A DNA stretch of 64,000 nucleotides from Coffea arabica (GCF_036785885.1 NC_092317.1:2358501-2422500), one strand, 5' to 3'. Counted from the first letter of the stretch, positions 1 to 13,050 are shown. The notes: generated by a model not told the origin, from the sequence alone. Made by a program: numbers and translations.

Positions 1-318
1 TTGTTCACTTCTGGAGTATTTTTTCCTCAGCCATCGCCGTGGTAGCGCTTGTCTTCACTTGTAATCAATTGCTGGCTCTCTAAAGCAAAGGTTTCTCATA
101 GATTTGTGGTCATAATCTCTCGTGTGAGCTTTCATATTTGACTATTGACTAAGAAAACATACTACTAGCTTCCAAATAAATATGAGCATCTCTCTTTGTT
201 TTCATTCACAGGAAGCCAATACTGTGGGGAAGGGTCACAGTTATTCACTCTCCTCAAAGCAATCTAAGTTGGGAAAGGAGTTGGAGAGTTACTCTCTATC
301 TCCACACAACAATCTAAG
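1..318 (+). promoter_or_regulatory. 5' flank of the NPF gene with probable 5'UTR intron acceptor
   Basis: This is the upstream region of the NPF transporter. A pyrimidine-rich tract ending ttcattcacag at 211 looks like a 3' splice site, so a 5'UTR intron probably ends here; its donor is outside the window or not recognisable. A segment beginning caatctaag occurs twice, about 50 bp apart (from 260 and from 310). The second copy carries the chosen ATG, while the first has TTG at the same place. Confidence 0.4.
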
Positions 319-1427
319 ATGGGAATGGAAATGGAGAGTTATTCAAGTAATACTGGTGCAATGGACAAGAAGGAAAAACTCTCAACAACGAGAAGAAAAG
401 GTGGCCTAGTAACCATGCCATTCATCATAGGTAATTCATTCAATCAAGAAACATATAGTTTATTTTCTGATACAATAACTCCTCAAATTCTTACGTTTGA
501 GCTGAACCAATGAATTGAGTTGAACCTTATTTTTATTTTTTTTCTTTCTCTTTTTGGGTGGGGGTGGTCAGCAAACGAGGCATTTGAGAAGGTGGCAAGT
601 TATGGGGTGTTGCCAAACATGATATTCTACTTGATGAAAGGCTACAACTTGAGTTTTGCAAAGGCAAACTACGTACTCTTTCTCTGGTCCGCTGCTACCA
701 ATTTCACACCGACGCTGGGAGCTTTTCTTGCAGATTCATATTCGGGTCGTTTTCTCACCATTAGCCTGGGTTGTATCTTCAGTCTTCTGGTAATAATTTT
801 ACTGCTAGCTTATATCTTCAGCTTCTTCTGCTTGAATCATGTGCTTCATTTCTTTTCCCGATGAAACTTCCTCCTGACAGCTACCAAGTTAAGAGTTTTA
901 TTTAGCCCTCTCTGCCTCCCCCGGTCCAAGTCCAACTTAGTTTAGACTAGAGGAGGGGGCATGAATTTGCACGACCTGCGTTTTTCTTCGTCCCTTTTTC
1001 CACTTCAATTCTTCAAATAACTAATTTTAGTTCCAGTGTTGGAACACTTTTTAATCTGTTTTAACTAGCATTTTTCTGGAAGTTCTGTTTACAAAACTTT
1101 GCTGCTACTTAGTTCGTTTGAGTTTTATCCCCTCGGAAATCTTCCCAGGCAAGGTACCGGTACCTCAGCAATATGTTCCAAAATTTCGCAATTATTGTAT
1201 CATACTAACTGCAATCATTTGCTCCTTTTTTAAGGGAACAAAACGTAAATAGAAAAAGTAAAAAGAAAGGGTACTAAGTACCGATCGCTTTTACCTAGAT
1301 TTCAGCTCCCAAGGTGTCGTCGAAGCGGCTTAGATGCCCAGAGAATCCCAACTGCCGAGTATGTCCAACCTTTTACCGTAATTTGCCTTTTTCCTCCAAA
1401 GTTCCAAGCACCAACAAATCCCGGATC

Positions 1428-1467
1428 AAATCCCATGGCTAAAAAAAAAAAAAATCCCATTGCTAAA
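1428..1467. repeat. Poly(A) filler flanked by 16-bp direct repeats
   Basis: Two copies of aaatcccat(g/t)gctaaa (1428-1443 and 1452-1467, one mismatch) flank a short pure-A insertion. The shape matches a target-site duplication around a poly(A) insertion, but slippage cannot be excluded. Confidence 0.4.
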
Positions 1468-1497
1468 TATCTTGGCAGTACATGTATATCGGCAGGC

Positions 1498-1640
1498 CTT
1501 GTTTCGATTGCAGTCTTTTAAAGAAATATTTTTATATTTTTTGTGTTCGTATTTTTCATTCACTTTTTTGTTTGGTATGCATCAGGTCGTTACAAGATAT
1601 TTTTTTTAATAAAAATTTTAGAAAATAATAATCCAAACCA
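1498..1640. mobile_element. Small MITE-like element in NPF intron 2
   Basis: AT-rich block with imperfect inverted ends: ttgtttcgattg at the left and aatccaaacc at the right. It resembles the better element at 1894-2054 and the repeats near 40.2-40.5 kb. Borders are approximate. Confidence 0.4.
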
Positions 1641-1893
1641 AACCAAGTTCACCTTAAACGCCCATTTGCACAAGGCCTCAAAATTACTGCTCTAGTGGCA
1701 CAACACATAGGAAAGCACTTGGTAATGCAAAAAAAAAAAATGTTTTGTTTTGAGATGAGTATAGTTGTTGGAAGTCAAGAGCCATGATGATGTTTACACC
1801 TGTCCGTCACTTCACCTAATTATGAAATTGGAGTTCCAGGATGATGTCAAACTAGTTAACAATCTCTCTCTCCCTGCAAAAACATATAGCTTC

Positions 1894-2054
1894 TGTTTGG
1901 ATTGTGAATTATTAGAGATATTTTTACTGTAACATTTTTTGTGATATGATGTATGTGAGATAAAAAGGTAATTGGAAAGATAAAAAAGATGTATTAGAAA
2001 TTATAATGATGATGTAAGTAAATAAATTTAGGAAAATAAAGCCCAATCCAAACA
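1894..2054. mobile_element. 161-bp MITE with TGTTTGGATTG inverted ends
   Basis: Perfect 11-bp terminal inverted repeats, tgtttggattg at 1894 and caatccaaaca ending at 2054. Homology can be stretched a few bases outward (agcttc/gaagct). The interior is AT-rich and non-coding. The phrase ttagagatatttttactgta is close to the reverse complement of repeats near 40.3 kb, so this is a family with several copies. Superfamily unclear (hAT-like is possible). Confidence 0.6.
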
Positions 2055-4434
2055 AGAAGCTGCTCAAGAAATAATTTTCCAGTTCGTTGTTGTCCCTCAA
2101 GAAGCTGCTCATCTGGGGAAGCAAATAAACGTATGGTAAATATCTTATGCGCATTCGTACACGGCTACAGCTGCACTCCGCTCCTGTTGCTACAGCCACA
2201 TTTCCTTCACCATTCGTCCTTGTATTTTTTCTGCAGGGTATTATGATTTATGAGCTTTTGCTTCCTTTTCGGGCTGTGTCGACTAGGGCCTAGACAATTC
2301 TCTAGCGGTAACTGTTATGTATGGTTGATGTCAATCTTAGGTCGCAATCTTTGTACACTCTGAAACAAATTGTACTTCTGACAAAGTCTTGATGGTTCAA
2401 ACTTCAAACTGTGAAGTTGTGGCCACTCTCTACCATTAATCAATCAATCGAAACAGCTAGATTCGATGGACCAAGTGGGCATCTTTCTTATCTTGTTTAA
2501 AGTGAAAATGATAATTAATGGACTAGAAAATAATAAACTTTCATCAAGCAACATGGCTGTTCGGTAATTGCGGAACAACATGAGTTTTGTCAGGTGTTTG
2601 TTTACTAGAATGCCAGCCCTCATGTTCTAGCTGCTTTTCAAAGATGGAACAAATAAACAAAGCGCATGGCTTGAAAATGATGCAGAGAAGATGGAAGGCA
2701 ATGCTGTCTAATGCATTTCCTTCCATACCTCAATTTATATATATATATATATAAACTTGATAAAATTCTTGAATGATCGCACAATATTCTGGACTTTTGG
2801 TTGTCTAAATCTGTTCACAAAATTCATTGTTTTTCATGGCAATAGGGGATGACTGTGCTCTGGTTAACGGCTATGATTCCAGGAGCAAAGCCTAAATCTT
2901 GTAACCTAATTCCGCCATGTAAATCAGCAACAGCAGGACAGTTGGGTTTGTTGATCTCCTCTTTCGGCCTCATGTCGATTGGTGCAGGCGGGATAAGATC
3001 AGCTTCCATGGCATTTGGTGCTGATCAACTTGACAACAAAGACAATCCCGATAATGAAAGGGTACAAGAAAGCTATTTTGGCTGGTATTATGCAGCCACT
3101 TCAATCTCGGTACTGGTTGCTTTCACGGGCATTGTTTACATTCAGGATAAAATGGGAATGAAAGTGGGCTTTGGAGTTCCAGCAATCCTAATGTTTCTCT
3201 CTGCTTTGCTCTTCTTCCTTGCTTCTTCATTTTACATCAAACATAAAGCTACCAAAAGCTTGCTCACGGGTCTCGTGCAAGTGACCGTAGCTGCATACAA
3301 GAACAGGAAACTAGCCCTCCCTCCTCTGGACTCGAGTTCGTATCATCATCGAAAGGGCTCAAGAAACACCGGGCCGACTGAGAAACTGATGTAAGATTAC
3401 TGTCCTACCTGTGGCGTTCTCATCTTTCACATTTTGCCACTGAATCTTCTATGCTGTGCTATCTGTTCGCACACATCACTAAACCCGTATGATAATGTGT
3501 GCCGTGATTGACTAGGTTCTTGAATAAAGCATGCGTCCTTAGAAATCCAGAGGATGTTACACCATCAGGAGTTGCTTTGGACCCCTGGAGTCTTTGCACC
3601 GTAGAGCAAGTTGAGGAGCTGAAAGCACTCATCAGAGTAATCCCAATATGGTCCACAGGAATCATGATGTCAATAAACACCAGCCAGAGCTCTTTTCCTG
3701 TAATTCAGGCTAGCTCCATGAATAGACATGTCACTTCAAACTTCCAAATTCCAGCAGGTTCTTTCGTCATGTTTATGATGATCACTATTTCTGGTTGGCT
3801 CGTCCTCTATGATCGTGCAATTCTTCCATTGGCCTGAAAGATCAGAGGAAAACCAGTACGCATTGGTACAAAAGCAAGAATGGGAATTGGATTATTCTTC
3901 ACTGGGCTCTCGATGGTAATTTCTGGTGTTGTAGAGCGCGTTCGACGAAGAAAAGCAATCGAGCAAGGGTTCCTCAATGATCCACAAGCATTGGTAGACA
4001 TGTCTGCCATGTGGCTTGTGCCGCAATATGTTGCGGGAGGCTTCGCAGAGGCTTTTAATGCGATTGGCCAAATAGAATTCTATTATTCTGAGTTTCCCAG
4101 AACCATGTCAAGTGTTGCATCGTCTCTATTTGGACTAGGAATGGCTGTGGCAAATGTATTGGCAAGTGCTGTACTAAGCACTGTCGATAGATACACCAAA
4201 GGAGAAGGAAAAGAGAGTTGGGTTTCAAGCAATATCAACAAGGGTCGTTATGAGAACTACTACTGGCTTCTTTCTATCTTGAGTTGTGTTAATTTGATTT
4301 GCTTCATTATCTGTAGCTGGGCTTATGGACCTTGTGCTGATGATGTCAAAAGGGAGGATGACATTGAAGGGAATGAATTGGAAGAAATATCACAATTGAG
4401 ACCGAGGACACCACTAAGAGTGATGCCGGCTTGA

Positions 4435-5631
4435 TTTCGAATGCCTGCTGGAGTTGAGCAGTTTATTGATCAATAACATAGTAAGCATGTACAGCAAATA
4501 CTTGCACGCCAATTACCAAATATGTATCAGAAAACCCTAGCTCTAAAATTTTCATTTCTTCAAGTATTCTTTCTGCATTCGCACATCCCACGTGAATCTC
4601 GTGCTTCGGAAAGAACGAAGCTCTAAATTTAATGAGATAATACCTATGTAAGCAAAAACATAAAAGCATATTATCTCCGAGGCCAGTGGAGAAGAACTAG
4701 CAACCAAGACTGATGAACATGGCTGATGAGGTCTCGACGATCACCAGGTATAACGTGGACTTGATGCAGAGAAACCAGGTAACGGTAAGCAGGCTCTATC
4801 AACTCATCAACGAAAGCTTAGCACTCACGGATGGGTCTGACAACATCAATCATATGTCTGTTTCAGCCTTGAACAGAGGAATAACCAAATGTGACCTAAG
4901 AGATCCCATCTTCTTTCAGTTTTTTTCCACGGTTTCATACTAGTAATTCAAATGCTATAGCTATTTTCCGAAAGGTTATTGAAATGATACCTAGATTTGC
5001 CTTTTCTTTTTCATCTTTTCTGGACTCGTGAATACAGGCATACAAGATAAACGATGATGTAAATTCCATTTCCTACAAGCCTATTAATCAAGAATCTGAG
5101 AGAGCACTTCGGTCTCAGTAAGCCAAATTAATCTGCAAGTCCCATGATTGAAAAGGAACTTCCGAGACTTAACCAATATAACTAGATGATTATGTAGGTA
5201 GGATGAGCAGAATAACGTGAGGAGTTTATGAGAATTCAATCACTGAAAACCAAATGTAAATGTAGTAAGCTTTGCAAAGGTTGATGTATTATGCTACCTG
5301 AAAGCTTTTTGCAATTGTATTACATTAAAAGGTTACTTGTCCTACAATCGATTGATCAATTTAGATAGAAATGATTCCTTCAATCACTGTAGTGACACTA
5401 GGAGAATTTAAAGGCCCTAAATTTGGTAGCTCAGTACATGCGTAGAATCTCCAGCTTTTATTAACTAAAGATAACGTCCAAATAGCTTCTTACTGTTCCT
5501 GATGTTCACCTATGCAGCCATTCTTCTGATAAAAGACACCTTGAAACAGCAAGAAGAGCAAAGTGAAATGCAGCAGCTTATTACTGCAATCTACAGTTTC
5601 CGTCCTGTTCTTCATTTGCAACCCTAAGAGT
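4435..5631. other. Intergenic region between the NPF and AAE13 3' ends
   Basis: Convergent intergenic space holding the two 3'UTRs. An open frame of 76 codons (4713-4943, +) shows no recognisable family, codon bias or splice context, so I do not call it a gene. No transposon ends seen. Confidence 0.5.
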
Positions 5632-8600
5632 TTATTGTACATCAGCAGCTAATTTTCTCTTCAAATCTTTCTTATTCACCTGAAATCAATTAAGAATTTA
5701 TGAGCTTTTTTTTTAATGGTAAAATCACTACAAAACCAATACTAAATAGTGCAAATGATGAAAGTACTTAATAAGAGAAGGATGCCAAAAGAATTTTCGG
5801 TATCATTTGCAAAACTTACCTTTCCCATAGCATTACGAGGTAGTGACTCCCATAGCAACAAACGAGTAGGTAGCTGGACGGTTGAAGTAACATGAGTTAG
5901 ATAATGTAGATCCTTCATGCTAGTTGATAATTCTTAGAAGCACCACAAACAGATCAAACTCTTGTCAAACAAGAATCATATTTACACTCAAATTGTTAAT
6001 TTAGATAAGGAAGACAGTAGGTACTACATAAAGCTGCCCAAATAATTAAACCAGTACATAAACCTAATTGCACAGGAAACAGTAACCCTGAAATGTGGCG
6101 TGATTTCTGAGTTACTCTGTTTAGATGGCAACTAAAACTCATACATAGACTGTATATAAAGTTAATTTTACAGATCAAACCTTGTATGGAGCAAGTTTCT
6201 CTTTAGCCCAAGTTGACAATTCCTCTAAGCTAAGGGCAGGCTTAAGCTCTTCCTCCCTTTTTCTTTTGACTTCTGCATCAGGTACAACAATTGCACACAC
6301 AGCCTCTCCATAGTCTCTGTCCGGTAAGCCCAATACGCAGCATTCTGAGATAACCGGGTGCTGCACATAAGAAATTTAATGGAAATAAAAATGTGCAATT
6401 ATGAAAAGAGGAGCATATTTAGGTAGATCAAAAATAAAAGTTAAGATGAGCAGAAACCTCCAAAAGAACTGCTTCGATTTCCAATGCAGATAACTTATAT
6501 CCACCAGCTTTCATTATATCAGCATTTGTACCTGTAAGAAAATTTTTGGTGTGAAAGGCCATTTCAAAAACAGACAATACATGAGACCCTCTTTAGTAAA
6601 AGGTATCCACAAACTTCGTAAAATACAGGATCAATGCAGACAACCAAATTTAGACATTAAACAGGAAAAGTTTTTAGAGGCAAACCACAAATGTCATGCG
6701 GTTTATCTTCTGCTAGAGAGAGAGAGAATTCAAAAGCATTATTTTGCCCTCATCACGCCTTCCATAGGTAAACAAAACCATTACCAAAAAAAAGGTGAAA
6801 AAGGTACAGCTTTGACGGGCTTTTTTATAGTAGCTGTTTATCTAGTGGATGATAAATGTAGATATCAGTGCTGACTCTACAAATGGTATTTTCCCAACAA
6901 ACCAAGAAACAGTTCAATGGTCACCAACATATACTCACGTCCCAAAATGATGTAATATCCATCTTCATCCACTCTAACAGCATCTCCAGTCTTGAAAAAC
7001 CCCCCATCAATAAAAGATTCCTCAGTCACCTAAGGAGTCATTAAAAGGACAGGCTTAAGGGAATGAGATATGGTACGAGACAAGATTTACTTCAACCACA
7101 TCAAAAAAGAATAGTATAGATCATAAGCAAAATTACCTTAGGAAGTTTCCAGTATCCCTTGAACAGTGAAGGGCTCTTAACACAGAGTTCACCCACCCCT
7201 GATTTGTCATCATCACTCCCATCTTCAGCGAGAATCTTGACCTACAACAAAGCTTGAAATCAGTAAACTTATAACCATCAAGTAACACACTATCATGCAG
7301 ATGTATATTCATATTCACAGGATAACATTTGCCAAATTCAGAAACCCAAAAATCTGTCAGCTTAAAATCTGGGAAGTATGGTCAAGATTTTCAACATTAA
7401 ATTTAACAGCTGAGAAATCTCACTAACCTGCACACCTGGCAATGGTTTTCCAACAGTTCCACCTTTCCTTACACCTCTTAGGGGATTAGAAATAGCCATG
7501 ACAAACTAGCAATATCGAGCCATCAGTATGAGCATAGAGAATTTCTTCAGAAACCAAATTCAGCAGTCCATTCATGAAGCAGAAAACCTGTTGACGACAG
7601 GTTAATTACTTACCTCAGTCATGCCATATCTTTCGAGTAGGCGATGTCCAGTAATGGCTTCCCACTGCTGCATGATAGGAAGAGGAAGTGCAGAGGAGCC
7701 ACACATCTAGAGGTACAAAATTACATACTTTTTAATCATTTTGAAGATGAAAAGAATCAACAGCAAATCGAATATCATAAAATCATTATACAAGTTTACA
7801 GTTTCAAGAATTCTACTCATTACAGCAAACAGAGTCCAACTTCACAAGGTTTTAAACAAGTAAAGGAAACGAGATTACCATTAGACGAAGCTGGCCAGCC
7901 GCTAAAGCAGAGATGGCTTGTAACTCAGGATCCATAGCTTCATAACCTTGTATTAATCGTGTATACATAGTTGGAACCTGCATCATGCAAAGGGAAAACA
8001 TAAACTACACCATTAAAATGACAAAAGCTCTCTGGAAATTACACGTATACTGAATGACTTCAAACAGGTATAGTTATTGTTGCCTCATGAGGAACCATCC
8101 TGAGAATATAAGTAAATAACATGGTTATTTATAATCTATGATGGTTATGTATAACCACCTAGAGACATAGAATTATGACATTACATAAGTAGCATATTTC
8201 TCACTTACTCCTGTAAATACAGTTATAGCATCATCAACTTTTGTCTCTTTTCTTGGATATGATTCCCGCCATCTCTGCCAAATTCCCCTAACGCTAAATT
8301 TTGGCATGAACTCCACCTTTGAAAAAAAAAAAAAAGGGATAAGCAATATCACAAGTGCTGCAACAAGACATTATTGATTCTTTGGCAGGAAAGTTATAGC
8401 ATAAATTTGCAGTATAATTTCCGTTACAACTTTGAACATGTGGAAATATATAAGAACTTACCACAGAACCAGCATATAGAGGAGCAAGCAAAGCATTGAA
8501 AAGGCCGTGCACATGTTGGTAAAAGTTAAGGCTAGACATATAACCAACATTTCATCAAACTTATACAGCATATCAACCCAGCAAATAGGAGAAGAGATGG

Positions 8601-11319
8601 GAAAAGCCAAATTTTATGACAGCCACAAGCAATAGGTGTTCAACAGGAATATATATTGTAGACAAGGATATGATGTAGCGGTAAACAGTGTAAAAATTGA
8701 TCACTAGGTGAGTACTCCCAAGCATTTGCCAACATTTGAACCTGAAATTAAGCAAACCATCGTAATGATTATTTCAAGGTGAAACAGAAGTGCAATGAAA
8801 AGGAAATACGCTTCAGTCAAAACCTAACAGTTCGAACTTCCAAAAAGTACACTTTAGAAAGAAAGATTTGACAGCAAGCATTTTGCATTATGCAAGTAAA
8901 ATTGACAACATATTGCTCTGCCTTGTACGTGAAAGAAGAGCTTTACATGGCAATCAATTTTTGTTGTCTTATTATAACGCATATTCACCATACAAGCACA
9001 TCTCACCCTGCCAAAAGTCTGACATTTTCCACATTAAGGAAAGATCTAGAGTAATTGGAAAAACTAAAAGAACATTTTCCCACTTCATTTTGTTTTAGAC
9101 CAAGTACACACAATATAAATGACAGGCAAGTAATAAAAATACCTGAGCCAAGATGCTTCCGTGTGTATGAACAACTCCTTTTGGTTTACCTGTTGTGCCA
9201 CTAGTGTACAGTATTAATGCCGGTTTCTCATCTACATTTGGACATGAAAGTCAGCAAAGAGAATACTGTAATTTGAGCATTTAAACTTGTCATAAACATA
9301 CACAAAACCAAAGGCAAACACCTTCGATCTCACTAAAGTTTTCTATTCCCTGTACCCGCTCAATAACATTCAGCTCTCCGTTATGTGACTGATCAAGCTC
9401 AGTTGATGTGCTAACAACAGGAGGAAGAAGAGAAAAGTGAGCTGCAGTTTTAGCTGCAACATCTTTCAAGATTTCCTGATGATCTTCAGTACTCAAAATC
9501 ATGGAGACGTCCTAAGAATCACATTCACACACAGATTTTACTGTATAGTCAAAGCAAATGATTATCACACTAAAACATACTTTTAAATTTCTTCAATTCT
9601 AGTAAAATCGCAAGTTTGTGTAGGTCAATACAATAATTTGGCAAATGCTACATTTTTACTTAAAAAAGTTTTTGCACATACTATATATGCTAATAGCCAA
9701 CAAATCATTAGTAGAACTAGAAAAAGCTACAATAATGAAGATCAAATAATTGCCAGATATGCTTCAAAATCTAGTCGAATAGAGGGAAGCAAAGTCCAAA
9801 ACTTACACTAGGTACATTAATCAGTTTAAATGAAACACTTCACACTTAGACAACAAACCTGACTGTAAAATTAGAAAGAAAATAAAATCTTTCTTTGACT
9901 TCATGAAATATATCAAAGGTTTTTTTTTTTTTTAATGAAAAAAGTCAGGAGAATATCAAATCAACTAGAAAAAGATACGTGAGAACTAGATGGTTCAGTG
10001 GAGCTAACAGAATCATTCATAACATGCAGTAGCTCAGCCTCTGGATAGCTAAGTGCAAGAGGAACTGCAACACCTCCACTGAGCCAAGTTCCAAGTATGC
10101 CAGCAACAAACTCGGCACAAGGTTTAGCTACAATGCCTATCCTAATTCCACCAAGATGCTTATTTCCTTTGAGATCCACAGCCTGTCAAAATCCAATTAT
10201 TTGTGCCACGATCAGATTCTAAAACTAGAATGCCTCAGATCAAACAAATATGAATTGAGGTAAAGGTATTGCTTTGACACAGTACAAGTATGAAATCATT
10301 GGAATATTCCCTTTTTCCAACTTGCTAAGCAATCATGATGAAATAGAGGAAACTTAGAGAGCACCGATACACTAGTTATCCAGAATCACACATAAACTGA
10401 AAGCCATAAGAGCAGTTCAATTTTTCAACTCACAGTTTTCAGACCACCATTGCATAACAGAGTAGAAATCCTCCAAGCAGATGATATGAGTTGATGGTAA
10501 CTATAGCTTTTCTGTTCAGATCTTACGGCAATGCTCTGCCCTGTTTGAGACCCTTTGCTTGCAACTGCTTTGACCAGCTCCATCAGCAAATTACTCCTTG
10601 ATGCTGCATTTTTAAAAGGAAACAACCATGATCTATGCAGGCAAATTACACGATATAGTATATCCTCCATCCTGTTAGCCCTAATAATTGAATTGCTAAA
10701 GCAGAAAAGCTCAAAGCACATTACCGTATCCAGGCAGTTTCAGAGAGACCACTGTCATGAAATACCAATACCATCAAAGAGGAAAAAAATTACTTTCTCC
10801 TACTTAAGCAAAACTAGTCCAAAGCCCCCAAAAATTTCAAAACTTGATTCACCAATACCGGAACTTATGTATTCCATAAGTTCCTTACCGCTCCTGCTTT
10901 GGCTTGATAATCAAATATTCCTTCTTCAATTCCTAACCGTCCCCATTCCCCTTTCCTGTTTCTCCTTCCACACCTCCCCTTTTTGATATACAACTGATAT
11001 TGTAACAGGATAACAAAAGCAGAGTCCAATATACCCCATTTACACGTACTTACAAACATATGATATACTATACGAAGGTCATAAGTTAATAAGTCAAACG
11101 AAAGGCTATTAGATTATGAAAAGGGCTCTTACCGGAGGAAAGAAACCGAACTTGGGAAGTGGGATTGGTGGGATTTTCGCGAAAAACTTGAAGAAGAGGC
11201 AGAGGACATAAAATTCTGGTCTTGACAAAAGAAGAAGATGAATTTTTTGGAAGACGTCTGAGACTAATAAGTAGCTGGAGCTGGCAGTTGAAGGCTGGCT
11301 TGGGATTAAATGAAGTCAT
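5632..11319 (-). CDS. AAE13: Malonate-CoA ligase / malonyl-CoA synthetase (AAE13-type)
   Basis: Acyl-activating enzyme that converts malonate, ATP and CoA to malonyl-CoA, feeding fatty-acid work and detoxifying malonate; Arabidopsis AAE13 is cytosolic and mitochondrial. Seventeen exons: 11133-11319, 10434-10603, 10009-10182, 9322-9511, 9143-9231, 8672-8741, 8462-8514, 8209-8316, 7879-7977, 7614-7706, 7428-7505, 7137-7241, 6939-7029, 6458-6531, 6181-6360, 5820-5873, 5632-5679. They sum to 1863 nt, 620 aa. Motifs: AMP-binding loop [11 protein letters not shown] (about 249-259), [20 protein letters not shown] (405-411), FKTGD, adenylation hinge near [15 protein letters not shown], and LPRNAMGK with the terminal Lys. 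The first 62 residues are Arg/Ser-rich and acid-poor, ending RFLSS, as in a mitochondrial presequence. An internal ATG (10581-10583, MELVKAVAS) would give a cytosolic form. Intron 6 is AT-AC (8515-8671). The tandem-duplication breakpoint falls in exon 9, but this copy is whole. Confidence 0.95.
8515..8671 (-). other. U12-type AT-AC intron in AAE13
   Basis: Read on the minus strand, exon 6 ends CCGCTACATC and the intron opens ATATCCTT, the minor-spliceosome donor consensus. Near the 3' end is CCTTAAC (8531-8525), the U12 branch-site consensus, with the branch A about 11 nt before the terminal AC (8516-8515). Joining gives CAT CAT GTG CAC, restoring LPLHHVHG exactly as in the family. No GT-AG choice keeps both frame and motif. 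Confidence 0.9.
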
Positions 11320-12988
11320 ACTTAGGTGGGAACAGTAATTACGGCAATTACCGCTCAATTTATTTATGGCCACTCTCACCATATCATCACTGCTCACTCA
11401 TTCAAACTAATCGCGCCACAGGTTCAGATGAACAACCAGCTGAAATTTTGGTTCACATTTCTTTAAGAACTGTTCACACTACTTCTAGTTGATATTGTAG
11501 ATTACAACACATCAGTAATATTTTGGGTAGGTTTGGTTGGAAGCTTTGATGGATATGCTGGTTGAGAGTTTGAGAAGAGACAATAAACGAATTGCATAAA
11601 TGTCGTAAAACACAGGCGGGCTCTTTGAAAACTTTTATTCATTTGTTTATTTGAATATAATATTATTCATAAGATATGCAGGGGATACGAAAAGGTTAAT
11701 AGATATTTCTTAATTAGTTATTAAATTTTTGTATGATTAAAAACCTAAAAATATATATCTATGTTTAATTAACTACCAGATATGCAAAAATATTTTTTCT
11801 CCATAAACAAATATTAAGTTTCTGACAGCATTAATTAAGTAACAAGTAAAATAACACTAAATAAAGCTAATAAATATGGATAAAATAGAAAGTGTATTTA
11901 TAAATAAAAATACAGTTTGATAGAATAGAAAGGAAAATAATAACAAAAAATAATTCAAATTTATCAAAATGGACTAAGTTGCTAGGAGAGAGAGAGATTG
12001 TGAGAAATTTTGATTAGAGAAGAGTTGGATGTGAATATGGATAAAATCCAAATATCTAAATGACCCACCAATTCTCTTCAATTAGCATCCTGCCTAGGAA
12101 AGAGAAAATGAATAATTAAATTAACAAAATATAGATTCATTATTACTTCAGAATTCTACAAATTTATGTAAAAAATACAATAATTGAGCTGAACAGGAAA
12201 GAATCAACTGCAGAGGCCCCTTGTGCGAGTGTCTAGCCTCTTTCTTGAAGCAGAGCGTTCTTAAGACGTATAATTGCAACTAGGACGGGTTGAGTTTGTG
12301 GCTTACTTATGATTTGCACATTCAACTGTGATCAGCATTTTTCAGATAAACATAATAATCTTAGCATTGAAATACCTCACACGATTAATTTGAAGTACAT
12401 TATTCATATCAGCTAAAAACTAGTAACAAAATTTAATAGCTTTTTTTTTTTTGGAATAAAAAGTCTTTAAAATGCCTCGATGAAGGAGAGGATTTTAGTG
12501 AACGGAAACAGATTAGGCGTACCCAAGTCCTTTTTTTATTTTATAGAATGAAAGAAAAATCTATTGATATTCAACTAATTCGGAAGCAATATGAAACAAA
12601 TTGCTAATATAAGGTATAAAAATGCTAAATTTGATAACTTAAAGCAGAAATCAGAATTGCTAAAATTGACAATTTATAAATGCTGATAAAGGGCTTCGAC
12701 GCCTCTATTTCTGTTGCATATATGGCATCCCATAAAGATGTTCTTTTTATTTTTTTTTTCCAGGGTCTCCTACGCTAGGAGGAGGGGGCGGACTTAAGAA
12801 AGTCCAGAATAACTCGGAAGAAACTGAATCACCACCGGACCAAATGGATGCACTGCGCACCAGTCTAAACTTTTTGATTAAAATCACTTTTTAATGTGGC
12901 AATTGATGGGCGTTTAGGATTCCAATAAGATTTAATGATTTAGTGGTGGCGAACAGCCCAAAGCTGGTGGTTCCATAAAGAGGTTCAT

Positions 12989-13050
12989 GTGAAGGCGAAT
13001 TATATATATATATATTTTTTTTCATCACAGTGTGAAGGCGAATTATATAT
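12989..13050. repeat. 22-bp T-rich insertion with 20-bp target duplication
   Basis: Direct repeats of 20 bp starting tgtgaaggcgaat (12989-13008 and 13031-13050) flank a 22-bp segment with a T tract followed by catcacag. Unit B has a single copy of the target (about 20028-20048), so the empty site is known. Confidence 0.6.

Larger units (their letters stand above)
319..4434 (+). pseudogene. NPF1-type (NRT1/PTR family) transporter with one in-frame stop
   Basis: Proton-coupled major-facilitator transporter of the NRT1/PTR (NPF) family. It most resembles the NPF1.1/NPF1.2 (NRT1.12/NRT1.11) group, plasma-membrane low-affinity nitrate transporters. Four exons: 319-430, 572-789, 2846-3390, 3516-4434, all GT-AG and phase-consistent (597 codons plus stop). 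Recognisable segments: NEAFEKVASYGVLPNMIFYL, SAATNFTPTLGAFLADSY, FGADQLD, ESYFGWYYA, VIPIWSTGIMMS, MSAMWLVPQYV and ASSLFGLGMAVAN, covering about 12 membrane helices. The start at 319 fits the family (short N-terminus, then TRRKGGLVTMPFII). Codon 399 (3835-3837) is TGA inside LPLA-stop-KIRGKPVRI, where the family has Ser (LASKIRG). The other 198 codons stay open and well conserved, so the break is recent, an allele, or a sequence error. Intron 2 is about 2.06 kb and carries MITEs. If the stop is real, helices after about residue 398 are lost. Convergent with AAE13. Confidence 0.88.

Noticed and set aside
4713-4943. 76-codon plus-strand open frame just past the NPF gene
   Set aside because: No family resemblance and no supporting splice or expression signal; a chance frame in 3' flanking DNA is more likely.
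8294-8539. Apparent start [12 protein letters not shown] on the AAE13 strand
   Set aside because: The MSSLNFYQ part lies in the U12 intron (branch site and acceptor); the real exon starts at 8514.
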